From an uncultured Eubacteriales bacterium (GTDB lineage Bacteria > Bacillota > Clostridia > Oscillospirales > CAG-272), in NCBI GenBank assembly GCA_905187695.1, contig CAJJIY010000011.1, positions 1 to 46,340 of the forward strand: a DNA stretch of 46,340 nt, read 5' to 3'. The translations under genes and the position numbers were made by a program. Positions within the stretch are counted from its first letter, which is position 1. Every line of letters begins with the position of its first letter. Below the pieces are notes generated by a model. That model saw only the letters and a program-made list of their open reading frames with translations. It was not told where the DNA came from and made no database searches. Positions 15,758 through 22,597 of the stretch are shown piece after piece.

Positions 15758-16719
15758 GACTGACCTCCCAGCCCCAGACGCGCAACCGATTCCATCGCGT
15801 CCCGGATGGCATTATAGGAAAGGGTGGCGCCGGCCGAAAGATCGGAGCCCCGCTCCTCGTTCACACCCGTATAGTAACCGTCTTCATCCAGATACCGGTC
15901 TATGAAGGTTTCGGAGTGGGAAAGTACCGCCACCGAGCGTATACTGCCGTCTGTTCCGAGAGAAATGATCATGTCGACATCGCCGCCGTAGCCGCCGCGT
16001 CCCGTGATGTCCACGCAAAAGCCAAGCAAATTTCCCGCTTCGTCTTTCATGTCATAAACCGCATGGACACCTGCCACCTCCGGAAGCGTTTCCTCATGCA
16101 GTGCATAGGATGTCGTTCCGGATATCGCAGCCAGAAGTGCGCTTTTTTTGTCTTCGTCCAATTCGGCGGAAATCGGTTCCTGTGTCGAAGAACCGTTCTC
16201 TCCAAGACCCAGTTGTAAAACCGATTGCATCGCATTGCGGATGGCATTGTAAGAAAGCGTGGCACCGGCCGAAAGGTCACTGCCTCTTTCAGACTGTACC
16301 CCGGTGTAGTAACCGTCTGCGTCCAGATATCGGTCTATGAAGGTTTCCGAATGAGAAAGCACCGCTACCGAACGCACACTGCCATCGGTTCCAAGTGAAA
16401 TCATCATGCCGATATCGCCGCCATAGGCGCTGTATCCGGTAAAGTCCACACAGAAACCAAGCAGATTTCCAGCCTCATCCTTCATGTCGTAAACCGCGTT
16501 GACGCCCGAGATGTCCGGAAGTGTTTCCTTGTGCAGTGCATAGGAATGTGCTCCCGGCATTGCCGCAAAAAGGGCAGCTTCTTTGCGTTCCTCCTCGTCT
16601 TTTTGGATCGGATCTTCTGTCAGAGCATACACGGCGGCCACCAGTCCCGCCACCACCATGCAAATGATCAACAGACGGGCCGAAACAGATAGAAGATGTA
16701 AAATGTCATTTTTTCGCAT
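15754..16719 (-). CDS. rnfG: Rnf complex subunit G with duplicated FMN-binding domain
   Basis: A 321-residue protein; RnfG is normally about 180-220. One N-terminal transmembrane helix (about 12-33) is followed by two FMN-binding domains in tandem, residues about 44-174 and 189-319, aligned with a constant offset of 145 residues and about 80% identical. Both keep the flavinylation-type motif AGATLS (Thr154 and Thr299), with Ala where many family members have Ser before GAT, so the protein could carry two covalent FMNs. The ATG at 16719 has GGAGG 8 bases upstream and overlaps rnfD by 14 bases. It sits on the outer membrane face and relays electrons between RnfD and the rest of the complex. Confidence 0.93.
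   Translation of the reverse strand: MRKNDILHLLSVSARLLIICMVVAGLVAAVYALTEDPIQKDEEERKEAALFAAMPGAHSYALHKETLPDISGVNAVYDMKDEAGNLLGFCVDFTGYSAYGGDIGMMISLGTDGSVRSVAVLSHSETFIDRYLDADGYYTGVQSERGSDLSAGATLSYNAIRNAMQSVLQLGLGENGSSTQEPISAELDEDKKSALLAAISGTTSYALHEETLPEVAGVHAVYDMKDEAGNLLGFCVDITGRGGYGGDVDMIISLGTDGSIRSVAVLSHSETFIDRYLDEDGYYTGVNEERGSDLSAGATLSYNAIRDAMESVARLGLGGQS
15760..16590 (-). repeat. 435-bp in-frame tandem duplication inside rnfG
   Basis: Two copies, about 16590-16195 and 16155-15760, encode the two FMN-binding domains. Long identical protein stretches (DMKDEAGNLLGFCVD, SVAVLSHSETFIDRYLD, GSDLSAGATLSYNAIR) occur in both, so the duplication is fairly recent or maintained by gene conversion. Confidence 0.9.
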
Positions 16720-17701
16720 GACGGACACCTCCGAACACACGCGGCAAGGTCAGTTTATCCAGATAGTAAACCAGGCAATTCATCACCAGAATAGCGAAGG
16801 AAACGCCTTCCGGATAACTGCCGAAGTAGCGGAAGAAAACTGTGAGCAATCCGCATCCGACACCGAAAATGAGACGGCCGCGGGAGGTCACGGGCGAGGT
16901 GACATAATCGGTGGCCATGAAAATCGCTCCCAGCATGAGGCCGCCCGAAAAGAGTTCCCGAAGCATAAACTGGACTGATAAAAATGTTCCGTCCGATGGA
17001 AAAAGTAAGGTCAGAACGGCTACGGTCAGGAGGTAAGAAACCGGGATCTGATAGGTGATCACGCGGCGGCAAAGAAGATAAACGCCGCCCAGCAACAGCA
17101 GGAAAGCCGATACTTCCCCGATACAGCCGCCCGTCCGCCCGAAAAACAGATCAAAGAGTCCGGCGGCCCCGCCCGCACGGGGCGTGGCGCCGGCCACGAT
17201 CTCGGCACTGCGCGAGAACGGGACCGGGAAGCGGGTCATCTGCGTGGGAAAAGAAAGGAACAAAAAGACCCGCGCGGCCAGCGCCGGATTGACAAAGTTC
17301 TTTCCCAATCCCCCGAAAAGCTGTTTGACCACGATGATGGCAAACGCCGCGCCGAGCACTGGCAGAAAATAAGAATTGTTGGCGGGAAGATTGAAGCCGA
17401 GCAAAAGCCCGGTCACAACGGCGGAAAGATCGCGCACCGTCACCGGTCGGCGCAGGATCTTCTCGGTTATGTATTCAAAGAAAACGCAGGCCACCACCGA
17501 AATCAGCGGCATGAGCAGGGCGTTGACGCCGAAAACCCATACACCCCAAAGGAAGGCCGGGAAAAGTGCAATAAGGACATCCCGCATGAGTTGAGCGGTC
17601 GTCACGGGATTTTTGATATGCGGAGAAGGACTGACCGTGAGCGGTGCCGCCGGCGAACCGACAGACAGCTCCACGCCTTCTTTTTCTTCCGGAAAAGCCA
17701 C
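16706..17701 (-). CDS. rnfD: Rnf complex subunit D
   Basis: A 331-residue membrane subunit with covalent FMN. SPHIKNPVTTAQLMRDVLIA at the N-terminus, GKNFVNPALAARVFLFLSFP, and the flavinylation motif AGATPRAGG near residue 171 are typical. GTG at 17701 is used, 10 bases after AAGGAGG and two bases after the rnfC stop. It pairs with RnfG. Confidence 0.94.
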   Translation of the reverse strand: MAFPEEKEGVELSVGSPAAPLTVSPSPHIKNPVTTAQLMRDVLIALFPAFLWGVWVFGVNALLMPLISVVACVFFEYITEKILRRPVTVRDLSAVVTGLLLGFNLPANNSYFLPVLGAAFAIIVVKQLFGGLGKNFVNPALAARVFLFLSFPTQMTRFPVPFSRSAEIVAGATPRAGGAAGLFDLFFGRTGGCIGEVSAFLLLLGGVYLLCRRVITYQIPVSYLLTVAVLTLLFPSDGTFLSVQFMLRELFSGGLMLGAIFMATDYVTSPVTSRGRLIFGVGCGLLTVFFRYFGSYPEGVSFAILVMNCLVYYLDKLTLPRVFGGVRHAKK

Positions 17702-17703
17702 GA

Positions 17704-19083
17704 TTATTTTTCCTCCTTCTTCTCATTGACTTTCAGATCGACCGACTGCTCGGCCGCTTTGCGCTCAGCCGCCGCTTTTGCGGCGCGAAGCGCGCCCTTG
17801 GCCACACGGATATACTGAACAATCGGCATATCCCCCGGACAGTTATAAGAGCAGGTGCCGCATTCCACGCAACTCATGACATGATAGGCGGCCGCCTCGT
17901 CATAATTGTGCCGCATGGAAAAACCGACCAGCATATTGGGCATCAGCCGCATCGGGCAGTGCGCCACGCACCGCCCGCAACGGATGCAGGTGGGCGGCAG
18001 CGTGCTCTGCCCTTCGTGGCTGAATTCCTGCGAAAAGACCAAAATGGCCGAGGTCCCCTTTGTCACGGGACCGGAAAGATCCCACTGCGCAAACCCCATC
18101 ATAGGGCCGCCGTTGATGATTTTGGCCGGCGTTCTTGAAAAACCGCCGCAAAAAGCGATCAGATCACGGTAGGAGGTGCCGATATGAACCAGGACATTGG
18201 AAGGATGCGCCACGCAATCGCCGTCTACCGTGACCACCCGCTTACAAAGCGGCATGCCGTGATAAAAAGCGTGCCAGACAGCCGCCACGGTCTCGGCGTT
18301 GAAAATGACCGCCCGCAGATCGGAAGGAAGTTTCCCCGCGGGGAGTTCTTTTCCGGTCAGCGCGTAAATGAGTTGCCGTTCGTCCCCTTGCGGATATTTG
18401 GTCTTCAGTTCGCAGATTTCAATGCCGGGTACGGCGTGCGCGCGAAGTACCTCAATGGCATCGGCTTTATTATCCTCCACGCCGATCTTCGCCGTCCGGA
18501 GCGAAAGCGCGTGCATGAGGATCTCGGTGCCGCCGATCACCTCTTCCGGCCGCTCCAGCATGACGCGGTGATTGGCCGTGATAAAAGGCTCGCACTCCGC
18601 GCAGTTGATGATCAGCGTGTCTACCCGTCCGATGGCCGAACGCAGTTTGGCGTGCGTGGGAAAAGTAGCGCCGCCCATGCCTGAAATACCCGCTTTCCGG
18701 ATAATTTCCACAATTTCCTCCGGTGTGGTCTCGGCCAGAGATTTCGGCCATGGTCTGACATCGGGACAAAGCGTATAAAGTCCGTCGTTTTCAATCACCA
18801 CGGTGGCAACGCTCTGGCCGTTTGCGCTGTAGCGCTGTTCAATACTTTTGACGGTACCAGAAACACTGGCATGAACCGGGCACCCCAGTCCGCCGCTGAC
18901 ATCGCCGATCAGCTGGGCATAATCCACATGATCCCCCGGCGCCACCACCGGCTTGCACTGCAAACCGATATGCTGGGACATGGGAATGGCCACCGTGGAC
19001 GGTGCGGACATCTTCCGAATGGCCTGCCCCCGGGTCTTTTTATATTCGCGCACATGTGTGCCGCCCTTGAAGGTGAACGCCAT
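17704..19083 (-). CDS. rnfC: Rnf complex subunit C (NADH-binding, iron-sulfur)
   Basis: A 459-residue peripheral subunit that binds FMN and NAD. The N-terminal FKGGTHV and a barrel-like region (about 25-100) are followed by the NADH/FMN-binding Rossmann part with GISGMGGATFPTHAKL and NCAECEPFITANHRVM, the SLBB region, and two 4Fe-4S blocks CIRCGRCVAHCP (366-377) and CVECGTCSYNCP (405-416). ATG at 19083 has AAAGGAGG 8 bases upstream. First gene of the operon, so it sets the order C-D-G-E-A-B seen in clostridia. Confidence 0.95.
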   Translation of the reverse strand: MAFTFKGGTHVREYKKTRGQAIRKMSAPSTVAIPMSQHIGLQCKPVVAPGDHVDYAQLIGDVSGGLGCPVHASVSGTVKSIEQRYSANGQSVATVVIENDGLYTLCPDVRPWPKSLAETTPEEIVEIIRKAGISGMGGATFPTHAKLRSAIGRVDTLIINCAECEPFITANHRVMLERPEEVIGGTEILMHALSLRTAKIGVEDNKADAIEVLRAHAVPGIEICELKTKYPQGDERQLIYALTGKELPAGKLPSDLRAVIFNAETVAAVWHAFYHGMPLCKRVVTVDGDCVAHPSNVLVHIGTSYRDLIAFCGGFSRTPAKIINGGPMMGFAQWDLSGPVTKGTSAILVFSQEFSHEGQSTLPPTCIRCGRCVAHCPMRLMPNMLVGFSMRHNYDEAAAYHVMSCVECGTCSYNCPGDMPIVQYIRVAKGALRAAKAAAERKAAEQSVDLKVNEKKEEK

Positions 19084-19123
19084 GTTCAAAGCCTCCTTTA
19101 ATAATAGTAAATCATAGGTTTAT

Positions 19124-19152
19124 ATTATATCTTAAATCTCCGTTTTTTTCAA
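19124..19152 (-). promoter_or_regulatory. Sigma-A promoter of the rnf operon
   Basis: On the minus strand, TTGAAA (19152-19147), a 17-base spacer and TATAAT (19129-19124), with a short leader of about 35 bases to rnfC. Confidence 0.8.
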
Positions 19153-19233
19153 CCGAAAAACCGAAATATTCTCAATCCGTACACAATTTGACAGGGAATG
19201 TTCAAAAACCTTTTCAAAAATGCAAAAAAGGTG

Positions 19234-19262
19234 TTGACAAACCCGATTTGTTGTGATATAAT
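19234..19262 (+). promoter_or_regulatory. Strong sigma-A promoter of the tRNA-Met/tRNA-Glu pair
   Basis: TTGACA (19234-19239), a 17-base spacer and TATAAT (19257-19262), both boxes full consensus, 19 bases before the tRNA-Met 5' end. Confidence 0.88.
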
Positions 19263-19280
19263 GGGCAAGCGTTCCGAAAT

Positions 19281-19357
19281 GGCGGAATAGCTCAGTTGGC
19301 TAGAGCGATCGGTTCATACCCGATAGGTCATAGGTTCAAGCCCTATTTCCGCTACCA
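19281..19357 (+). tRNA. tRNA-Met (CAT), elongator type
   Basis: 77 bases including an encoded CCA. The cloverleaf is complete: acceptor GGCGGAA/TTCCGCT, D-arm AGCTCAGTTGGCTAGAGC, anticodon loop TTCATAC with ATCGG/CCGAT stem, and T-arm ATAGG-TTCAAGC-CCTAT. It resembles Firmicutes elongator tRNA-Met and not the initiator. A lysidine-modified Ile tRNA cannot be excluded from the anticodon alone. Confidence 0.95.
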
Positions 19358-19360
19358 CAA

Positions 19361-19435
19361 GGCCCGTTCGTCCAGGGGTTAAGACACCGCCCTTTCACGG
19401 CGGTAACATGGGTTCGATTCCCGTACGGGTCACCA
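19361..19435 (+). tRNA. tRNA-Glu (TTC)
   Basis: 75 bases with encoded CCA. Acceptor GGCCCGT/ACGGGTC, anticodon arm CCGCC-CTTTCAC-GGCGG (anticodon TTC), and T-arm CATGG-GTTCGATTC-CCG. It follows tRNA-Met by three bases on the same transcript. Confidence 0.95.
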
Positions 19436-19472
19436 ACGAGAAAAGCCCCCCGAAAGGGGGGCTTTTCTCGTT
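19435..19472 (+). terminator. Terminator of the tRNA transcript
   Basis: A perfect 17-bp inverted repeat around a GAAA tetraloop (right arm begins GGGGGGCTTTTCTC). It starts at the last base of the tRNA-Glu CCA end. The T-run is inside the right arm. Confidence 0.85.
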
Positions 19473-19571
19473 GATTATCCTTTTCGCGGAACGACCCGGC
19501 AAACCGGGGGGCGGGAAGAAAAAGCGGGCATTTTTGTCCGGTTTGCGCCCAAGGGCCTCGCCCTTGGGCAA

Positions 19572-19594
19572 TCGATATCCCGTACGGGTCACCA
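19572..19594 (+). repeat. Partial duplicate of the tRNA-Glu 3' end
   Basis: CCCGTACGGGTCACCA plus the preceding TCGAT match the tRNA-Glu T-arm and acceptor end (about 19414-19435), except for two extra bases. A 3'-end copy about 135 bases from the tRNA is what an integration (att) event or a decayed second tRNA would leave. Confidence 0.6.
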
Positions 19595-19602
19595 AAGAAG
19601 AA

Positions 19603-19644
19603 AAAGTCCCGCAAACCTTGATATAATCAGGTTTGCGGGACTTT
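19603..19644 (-). terminator. Long hairpin downstream of queT
   Basis: A perfect 15-bp stem (AAAGTCCCGCAAACC / GGTTTGCGGGACTTT) with a 12-base loop. On the minus strand it continues into TTTTTCTTC, so it can terminate the folT-folC-queT transcript. Confidence 0.65.
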
Positions 19645-19740
19645 CCTTTGTTCATGCAGGTTTGCTGGATGTTTCGTTTTTGTTTATAATATTGCAAACT
19701 GTACAAGATTTTATAAAAACAGTTCCGAAATCGGAAATTT

Positions 19741-19779
19741 TGCAACACGCTTGCAACACATGCAACACAGATGCAACAC
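19741..19779 (+). repeat. Four short direct repeats TGCAACAC
   Basis: Copies start at 19741, 19752, 19761 and 19772 (spacing 11, 9, 11). The last merges into the left arm of the 21-bp hairpin. They may be a protein-binding array or slippage products. Confidence 0.55.
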
Positions 19780-19823
19780 AGCACAGCCATCCCCCATAAA
19801 GCGGGGGATGGCTGTGCTGTGTT
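19775..19823. terminator. 21-bp perfect-stem hairpin beside queT
   Basis: The left arm is 19775-19795 and the right arm 19803-19823, with no mismatch and a 7-base loop. On the plus strand it is followed by CGTTTTTAT. The stem is longer than usual for a plain terminator and ends 5 bases from the queT stop codon. Confidence 0.6.
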
Positions 19824-19828
19824 CGTTT

Positions 19829-20332
19829 TTATACTTTGAAAATCCGCGTCCGATGTTTTTCCAGCGCGAAAAGCAGCAGCAGGCCGAGCACACCGGCAGA
19901 AAGGATTTCGCCCGCGCCGACGGTGGCAAACAAAAACCAGATGGAATCCGTCACATCCACATAGCAATAGCGGATGACGAACGGGATGATGAGCGTATTG
20001 CATAAAACCGGCGGCAAAGGGGCAAGCCAGCGCCAACGCCGCAAGGCACGGGTCCCGATGGCTCCCAACAGGGTGGCCAGCGTTCCGAAAATGAGATCCG
20101 GCGCGGCCGCGCCGGTCAGCAGATTGGCCAGCAGACAGCCGAGCGTGACGCCGGGAACAGCGGCGGCCGTAAAATACGGCAACACAGTCAGTGCCTCCGA
20201 AATCCGGAGCTGAACCGCCCCCTGCCCCGAAAGGCCGAAAAGCGAGGACAGAAAGGTCAGCGCCACATACAGGGCGGCAATGACGGCGGCATAGGTCATA
20301 CCCAAAAGAGTACGATGAATCTTGGTGTTCAT
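19829..20332 (-). CDS. queT: QueT, ECF S-component for queuosine precursor
   Basis: A 167-residue integral membrane substrate-binding subunit of an energy-coupling factor transporter, with 5-6 helices. QLRISEALTVLPYFT, followed by PGVTLGCLLANLLTGAAAPDL, is the signature of the QueT family, which imports a queuosine precursor (probably preQ1 or queuine). The shared ECF ATPases are not in the window. The ATG at 20332 follows AAGGAG, which belongs to a preQ1-I riboswitch-like leader. It lies 75 bases downstream of folC. Confidence 0.9.
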   Translation of the reverse strand: MNTKIHRTLLGMTYAAVIAALYVALTFLSSLFGLSGQGAVQLRISEALTVLPYFTAAAVPGVTLGCLLANLLTGAAAPDLIFGTLATLLGAIGTRALRRWRWLAPLPPVLCNTLIIPFVIRYCYVDVTDSIWFLFATVGAGEILSAGVLGLLLLFALEKHRTRIFKV

Positions 20333-20341
20333 TTTTTTGCA

Positions 20342-20384
20342 TCTCCTTAGTTTTGTTTTAGGTGAGGAGGGTTCCGAACTCACC
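20342..20384 (-). promoter_or_regulatory. preQ1-I riboswitch before queT
   Basis: On the minus strand, a GGTGAG/CTCACC stem encloses a C-rich loop (GGAACCCTC), followed by an A-rich tail TAAAACAAAACTAAGGAG that ends in the ribosome binding site. This matches the compact preQ1-I H-type pseudoknot layout, in which ligand binding hides the Shine-Dalgarno. The downstream gene (queT) supports the call. Confidence 0.7.
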
Positions 20385-20407
20385 ATTATTTTTATATGAA
20401 CTGCCAA

Positions 20408-21688
20408 TCAGCGGCCGAGCGCCTTTTGCGCCGCGCGGACATCGGCATACATATAAAGCGAACCGAGGCTGAAAATCGGCCGGCCGGTTTCTTTTGCAAC
20501 GGCCAAAGCAGCCGAAAGCGCCGACTGAGCCGAGGGGAACGGCGTGGCTTTCACACCGTTTTTCTCAAACTCCCGCGCGTACGCCTCTGCCGGAAGCGCG
20601 CGGGGGGTATCGGTGGGCGCAAATGTAAAAACTTCCTGCGCAAGCGGGGAAAGTTCCTTTATCATGAGCGGATAGTTTTTATCGGCCATGACCGCCGTCA
20701 GAAACAGCACTTTTTCACCGGGGAAATAGGTGCGCACGGTCTTTACGGCTTCGGCAATTCCCTGCGGATTATGCGCGCCATCCGACAAAATGAGCGGGTT
20801 TTCGGAGAGCTTTTCAAACCGGCCCGGCCAGCGCACCGAAGAAAGCCCGGCACGGACAGCTTCCTCCGGCAGGGATAGTCCCTCTCTCCGGAGCAGATCC
20901 ACCGCGCAAAGCACCGTGCGAAGATTTTTGACCTGATAAACGCCGAGCAGGGGGATGTGCACGGCCGGATGTCCGGGAAGCGAAAGAGTTGTGCCGTCAA
21001 GGTCGCACCTGACATCGGTGGGTTCGGATTCGCGGGCGGCCCAAAAAGGCACCCCGACCCGGGCGGCCGTCTCCCGGATGACTTTTTCGGCCCCGGCATC
21101 TTCCCCGCCCCAGAGCACCGGCGTGCCCGGTTTGATGATGCCCGCTTTTTCGGCAGCGATCTTTTCCACCGTGTCCCCGAGAATCTTTGTGTGGTCCAAC
21201 GCAATGCCGGTAATGACCGAAAGTACCGGGGGGGCGATGAGGTTGGTGGCATCCAGCCGTCCGCCCATGCCGACCTCCAGCACCACATACTGACAGTTGT
21301 GCCGCCGGAAATATTCAAAAGCAATGGCTGTGATGATCTCAAATTCGGTTGGTTTTTCCGTCATTTCACCCACAAGGCCGGCCACCCGCGCGGTCAGTTC
21401 GGCCAGTTCTTCATCCGGAATATCCACACCGTCCACACTCATCCGCTCGTTGAAGCGGAGAATATAGGGCGAGGTATAAAGCCCCGTCCGGTATCCCGCC
21501 GCACGCAGAACCGCAGCTGTCATAGCACAGAAAGATCCCTTTCCGTTTGTACCGGCCACATGGATAAAGCGGAGCGCATCCTGCGGATTTCCGAGCAGTG
21601 CGCAAAGTTCACGGATCCGGGACAGCCCCGGACGGCTGCCCAAAAAAGAATAAGAATCAATATAGGCAAGCGCTTCTTCGTAATTCAT
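20408..21688 (-). CDS. folC: Folylpolyglutamate / dihydrofolate synthase (FolC)
   Basis: A 426-residue cytosolic Mur-ligase-fold enzyme that adds glutamate to folates (and may make dihydrofolate). The P-loop AGTNGKGSFCAM is at about 45-56, followed by TSPYILRFNERM, EVGMGGRLDATN, ITGIALDHTKILGDT, the carbamylated-Lys region EKAGIIKPG, and LSDGAHNPQG at the C-terminal domain. The ATG at 21688 overlaps the folT stop (ATGA). Confidence 0.94.
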   Translation of the reverse strand: MNYEEALAYIDSYSFLGSRPGLSRIRELCALLGNPQDALRFIHVAGTNGKGSFCAMTAAVLRAAGYRTGLYTSPYILRFNERMSVDGVDIPDEELAELTARVAGLVGEMTEKPTEFEIITAIAFEYFRRHNCQYVVLEVGMGGRLDATNLIAPPVLSVITGIALDHTKILGDTVEKIAAEKAGIIKPGTPVLWGGEDAGAEKVIRETAARVGVPFWAARESEPTDVRCDLDGTTLSLPGHPAVHIPLLGVYQVKNLRTVLCAVDLLRREGLSLPEEAVRAGLSSVRWPGRFEKLSENPLILSDGAHNPQGIAEAVKTVRTYFPGEKVLFLTAVMADKNYPLMIKELSPLAQEVFTFAPTDTPRALPAEAYAREFEKNGVKATPFPSAQSALSAALAVAKETGRPIFSLGSLYMYADVRAAQKALGR

Positions 21689-22290
21689 TTGACTTCCTTC
21701 TCTCTGGGGCGCCGCAACGACTCGACCTGCGCAAAGACCGCTTTTGACCGCAGAAGCAGGAAGATGATGGTACACTCCAGCGTACCGATGAGCGTATAAG
21801 TGAGTAGCCGCCAGAGCATCAACTGCCAAAGCCCCATATTATATTTGGAAAGATACCACGCCGCCAGACCCAATGACTTGATGAGCACCGAGCCCGTCAA
21901 ATGCGCCAACATGGTGGAAAGCACACAGCAAAGCCACAGCGGACGCCTGACAATCAGCGCAACCAGCCCGGAAACCATGCCGACCGCCGCCGCCCCCAGT
22001 GTGATTATCGGGTTGATGGCATAGCCGTACAGCAGGCACCCGACCAGATCGGCCACCGCACCGGTGGCCGCGCCGACCAGCGGCCCGAAACAGATGCCAG
22101 AAAAAAGAATGGGCAGGTTTTCAAAACTGATGCGGATGATCTGCGAGAACGGATTGGGAATCTGCAAAAACTTTCCGAGTATCAAACTCATGGCAGAAAG
22201 CAAAGACGCCGCGCAAAGTACGCGCAGATTGCCGAAAAGCAACAGGTTGCTTTTCTTTTTTTCGGTGGGACAAACATTTTTTGAAGACAT
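21685..22290 (-). CDS. folT: FolT, ECF S-component for folate
   Basis: A 201-residue integral membrane folate-binding subunit of an ECF transporter with six predicted helices. ILGKFLQIPNPFSQIIRIS, FENLPILFSGICFGPLVGA and GYAINPIITLGAA follow the FolT pattern. AAAAGGAGG sits before ATG at 22290. A THF riboswitch leader and the folC neighbour confirm the substrate. Confidence 0.92.
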   Translation of the reverse strand: MSSKNVCPTEKKKSNLLLFGNLRVLCAASLLSAMSLILGKFLQIPNPFSQIIRISFENLPILFSGICFGPLVGAATGAVADLVGCLLYGYAINPIITLGAAAVGMVSGLVALIVRRPLWLCCVLSTMLAHLTGSVLIKSLGLAAWYLSKYNMGLWQLMLWRLLTYTLIGTLECTIIFLLLRSKAVFAQVESLRRPREKEVK

Positions 22291-22324
22291 ATAAAAAACC
22301 TCCTTTTCCCATACTTCCTATGGC

Positions 22325-22352
22325 AAAAAAGAGGCCGGTAACGGTGCCGGAA
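22325..22352 (-). terminator. Candidate terminator of the folT riboswitch leader
   Basis: On the minus strand, a short CCGG...CCGG stem-loop followed by CCTCTTTTTT, between the THF aptamer and the folT start. The stem is imperfect. Confidence 0.5.
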
Positions 22353-22366
22353 TGTCTTTGCCCTTC

Positions 22367-22460
22367 GAAGCGGGATGCAGACACCCGACCGCGGAAAAAC
22401 CTTCGTCCGGCAGGCAACTCCCCGTCCCGCCGGCACTTCACGCCGGGTATCTTACTCTTC
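22367..22460 (-). promoter_or_regulatory. Tetrahydrofolate (THF) riboswitch
   Basis: The minus strand opens with GAAGAGTAAGAT and closes with CATCCCGCTTC. Between them lie the family's conserved blocks GCGTGAAGTGCC, GGGAGTTGCC, GACGAAGG and CCGCGGT in the right order, about 94 bases in all. THF riboswitches repress folate transport genes when folate is plentiful. Confidence 0.88.
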
Positions 22461-22471
22461 AAGATGTTCCT

Positions 22472-22500
22472 ATTATAGAAGTTCCCGGCACAAATGTCAA
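22472..22500 (-). promoter_or_regulatory. Sigma-A promoter of folT-folC
   Basis: On the minus strand, TTGACA (22500-22495), a 17-base spacer and TATAAT (22477-22472), full consensus. Transcription starts just before the THF riboswitch. Confidence 0.88.
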
Positions 22501-22528
22501 GAGGACTTTTGAAAATATTTCAAAAGGC

Positions 22529-22558
22529 TTGCAAAAGGGGAAGCGAATGTGATATAAT
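22529..22558 (+). promoter_or_regulatory. Sigma-A promoter of the esterase gene
   Basis: TTGCAA (22529-22534), an 18-base spacer and TATAAT (22553-22558), divergent from the folT promoter. Confidence 0.75.
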
Positions 22559-22597
22559 CGGTTTGTCAATATCTTTTCACAGCCGAAAGGAGACCGT

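Larger units (their letters stand above)
19473..19828. other. Gene-free, hairpin-rich stretch after the tRNA genes
   Basis: No credible gene. In order it holds a 10-bp hairpin GCCCAAGGGC/GCCCTTGGGC (19547-19569), a near-copy of the tRNA-Glu 3' end (19572-19594), a 15-bp hairpin (19603-19644), four copies of TGCAACAC (19741-19779) and a 21-bp hairpin (19775-19823). The pattern could be the debris of an element once inserted at the tRNA, or a run of terminators. Confidence 0.6.

Noticed and set aside
19741..19779. CRISPR-like array
   Set aside because: Repeats are 8 bases with 1-3 base gaps and no cas genes, so they do not form a CRISPR array.
19336..20342. Long open frames antisense to tRNA-Glu and queT (with GNRTHVT- and TRTGIEP-like text)
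   Set aside because: They read the reverse of tRNA-Glu and of its 3' duplicate, a well-known source of false proteins. The tRNA and queT explain the region.
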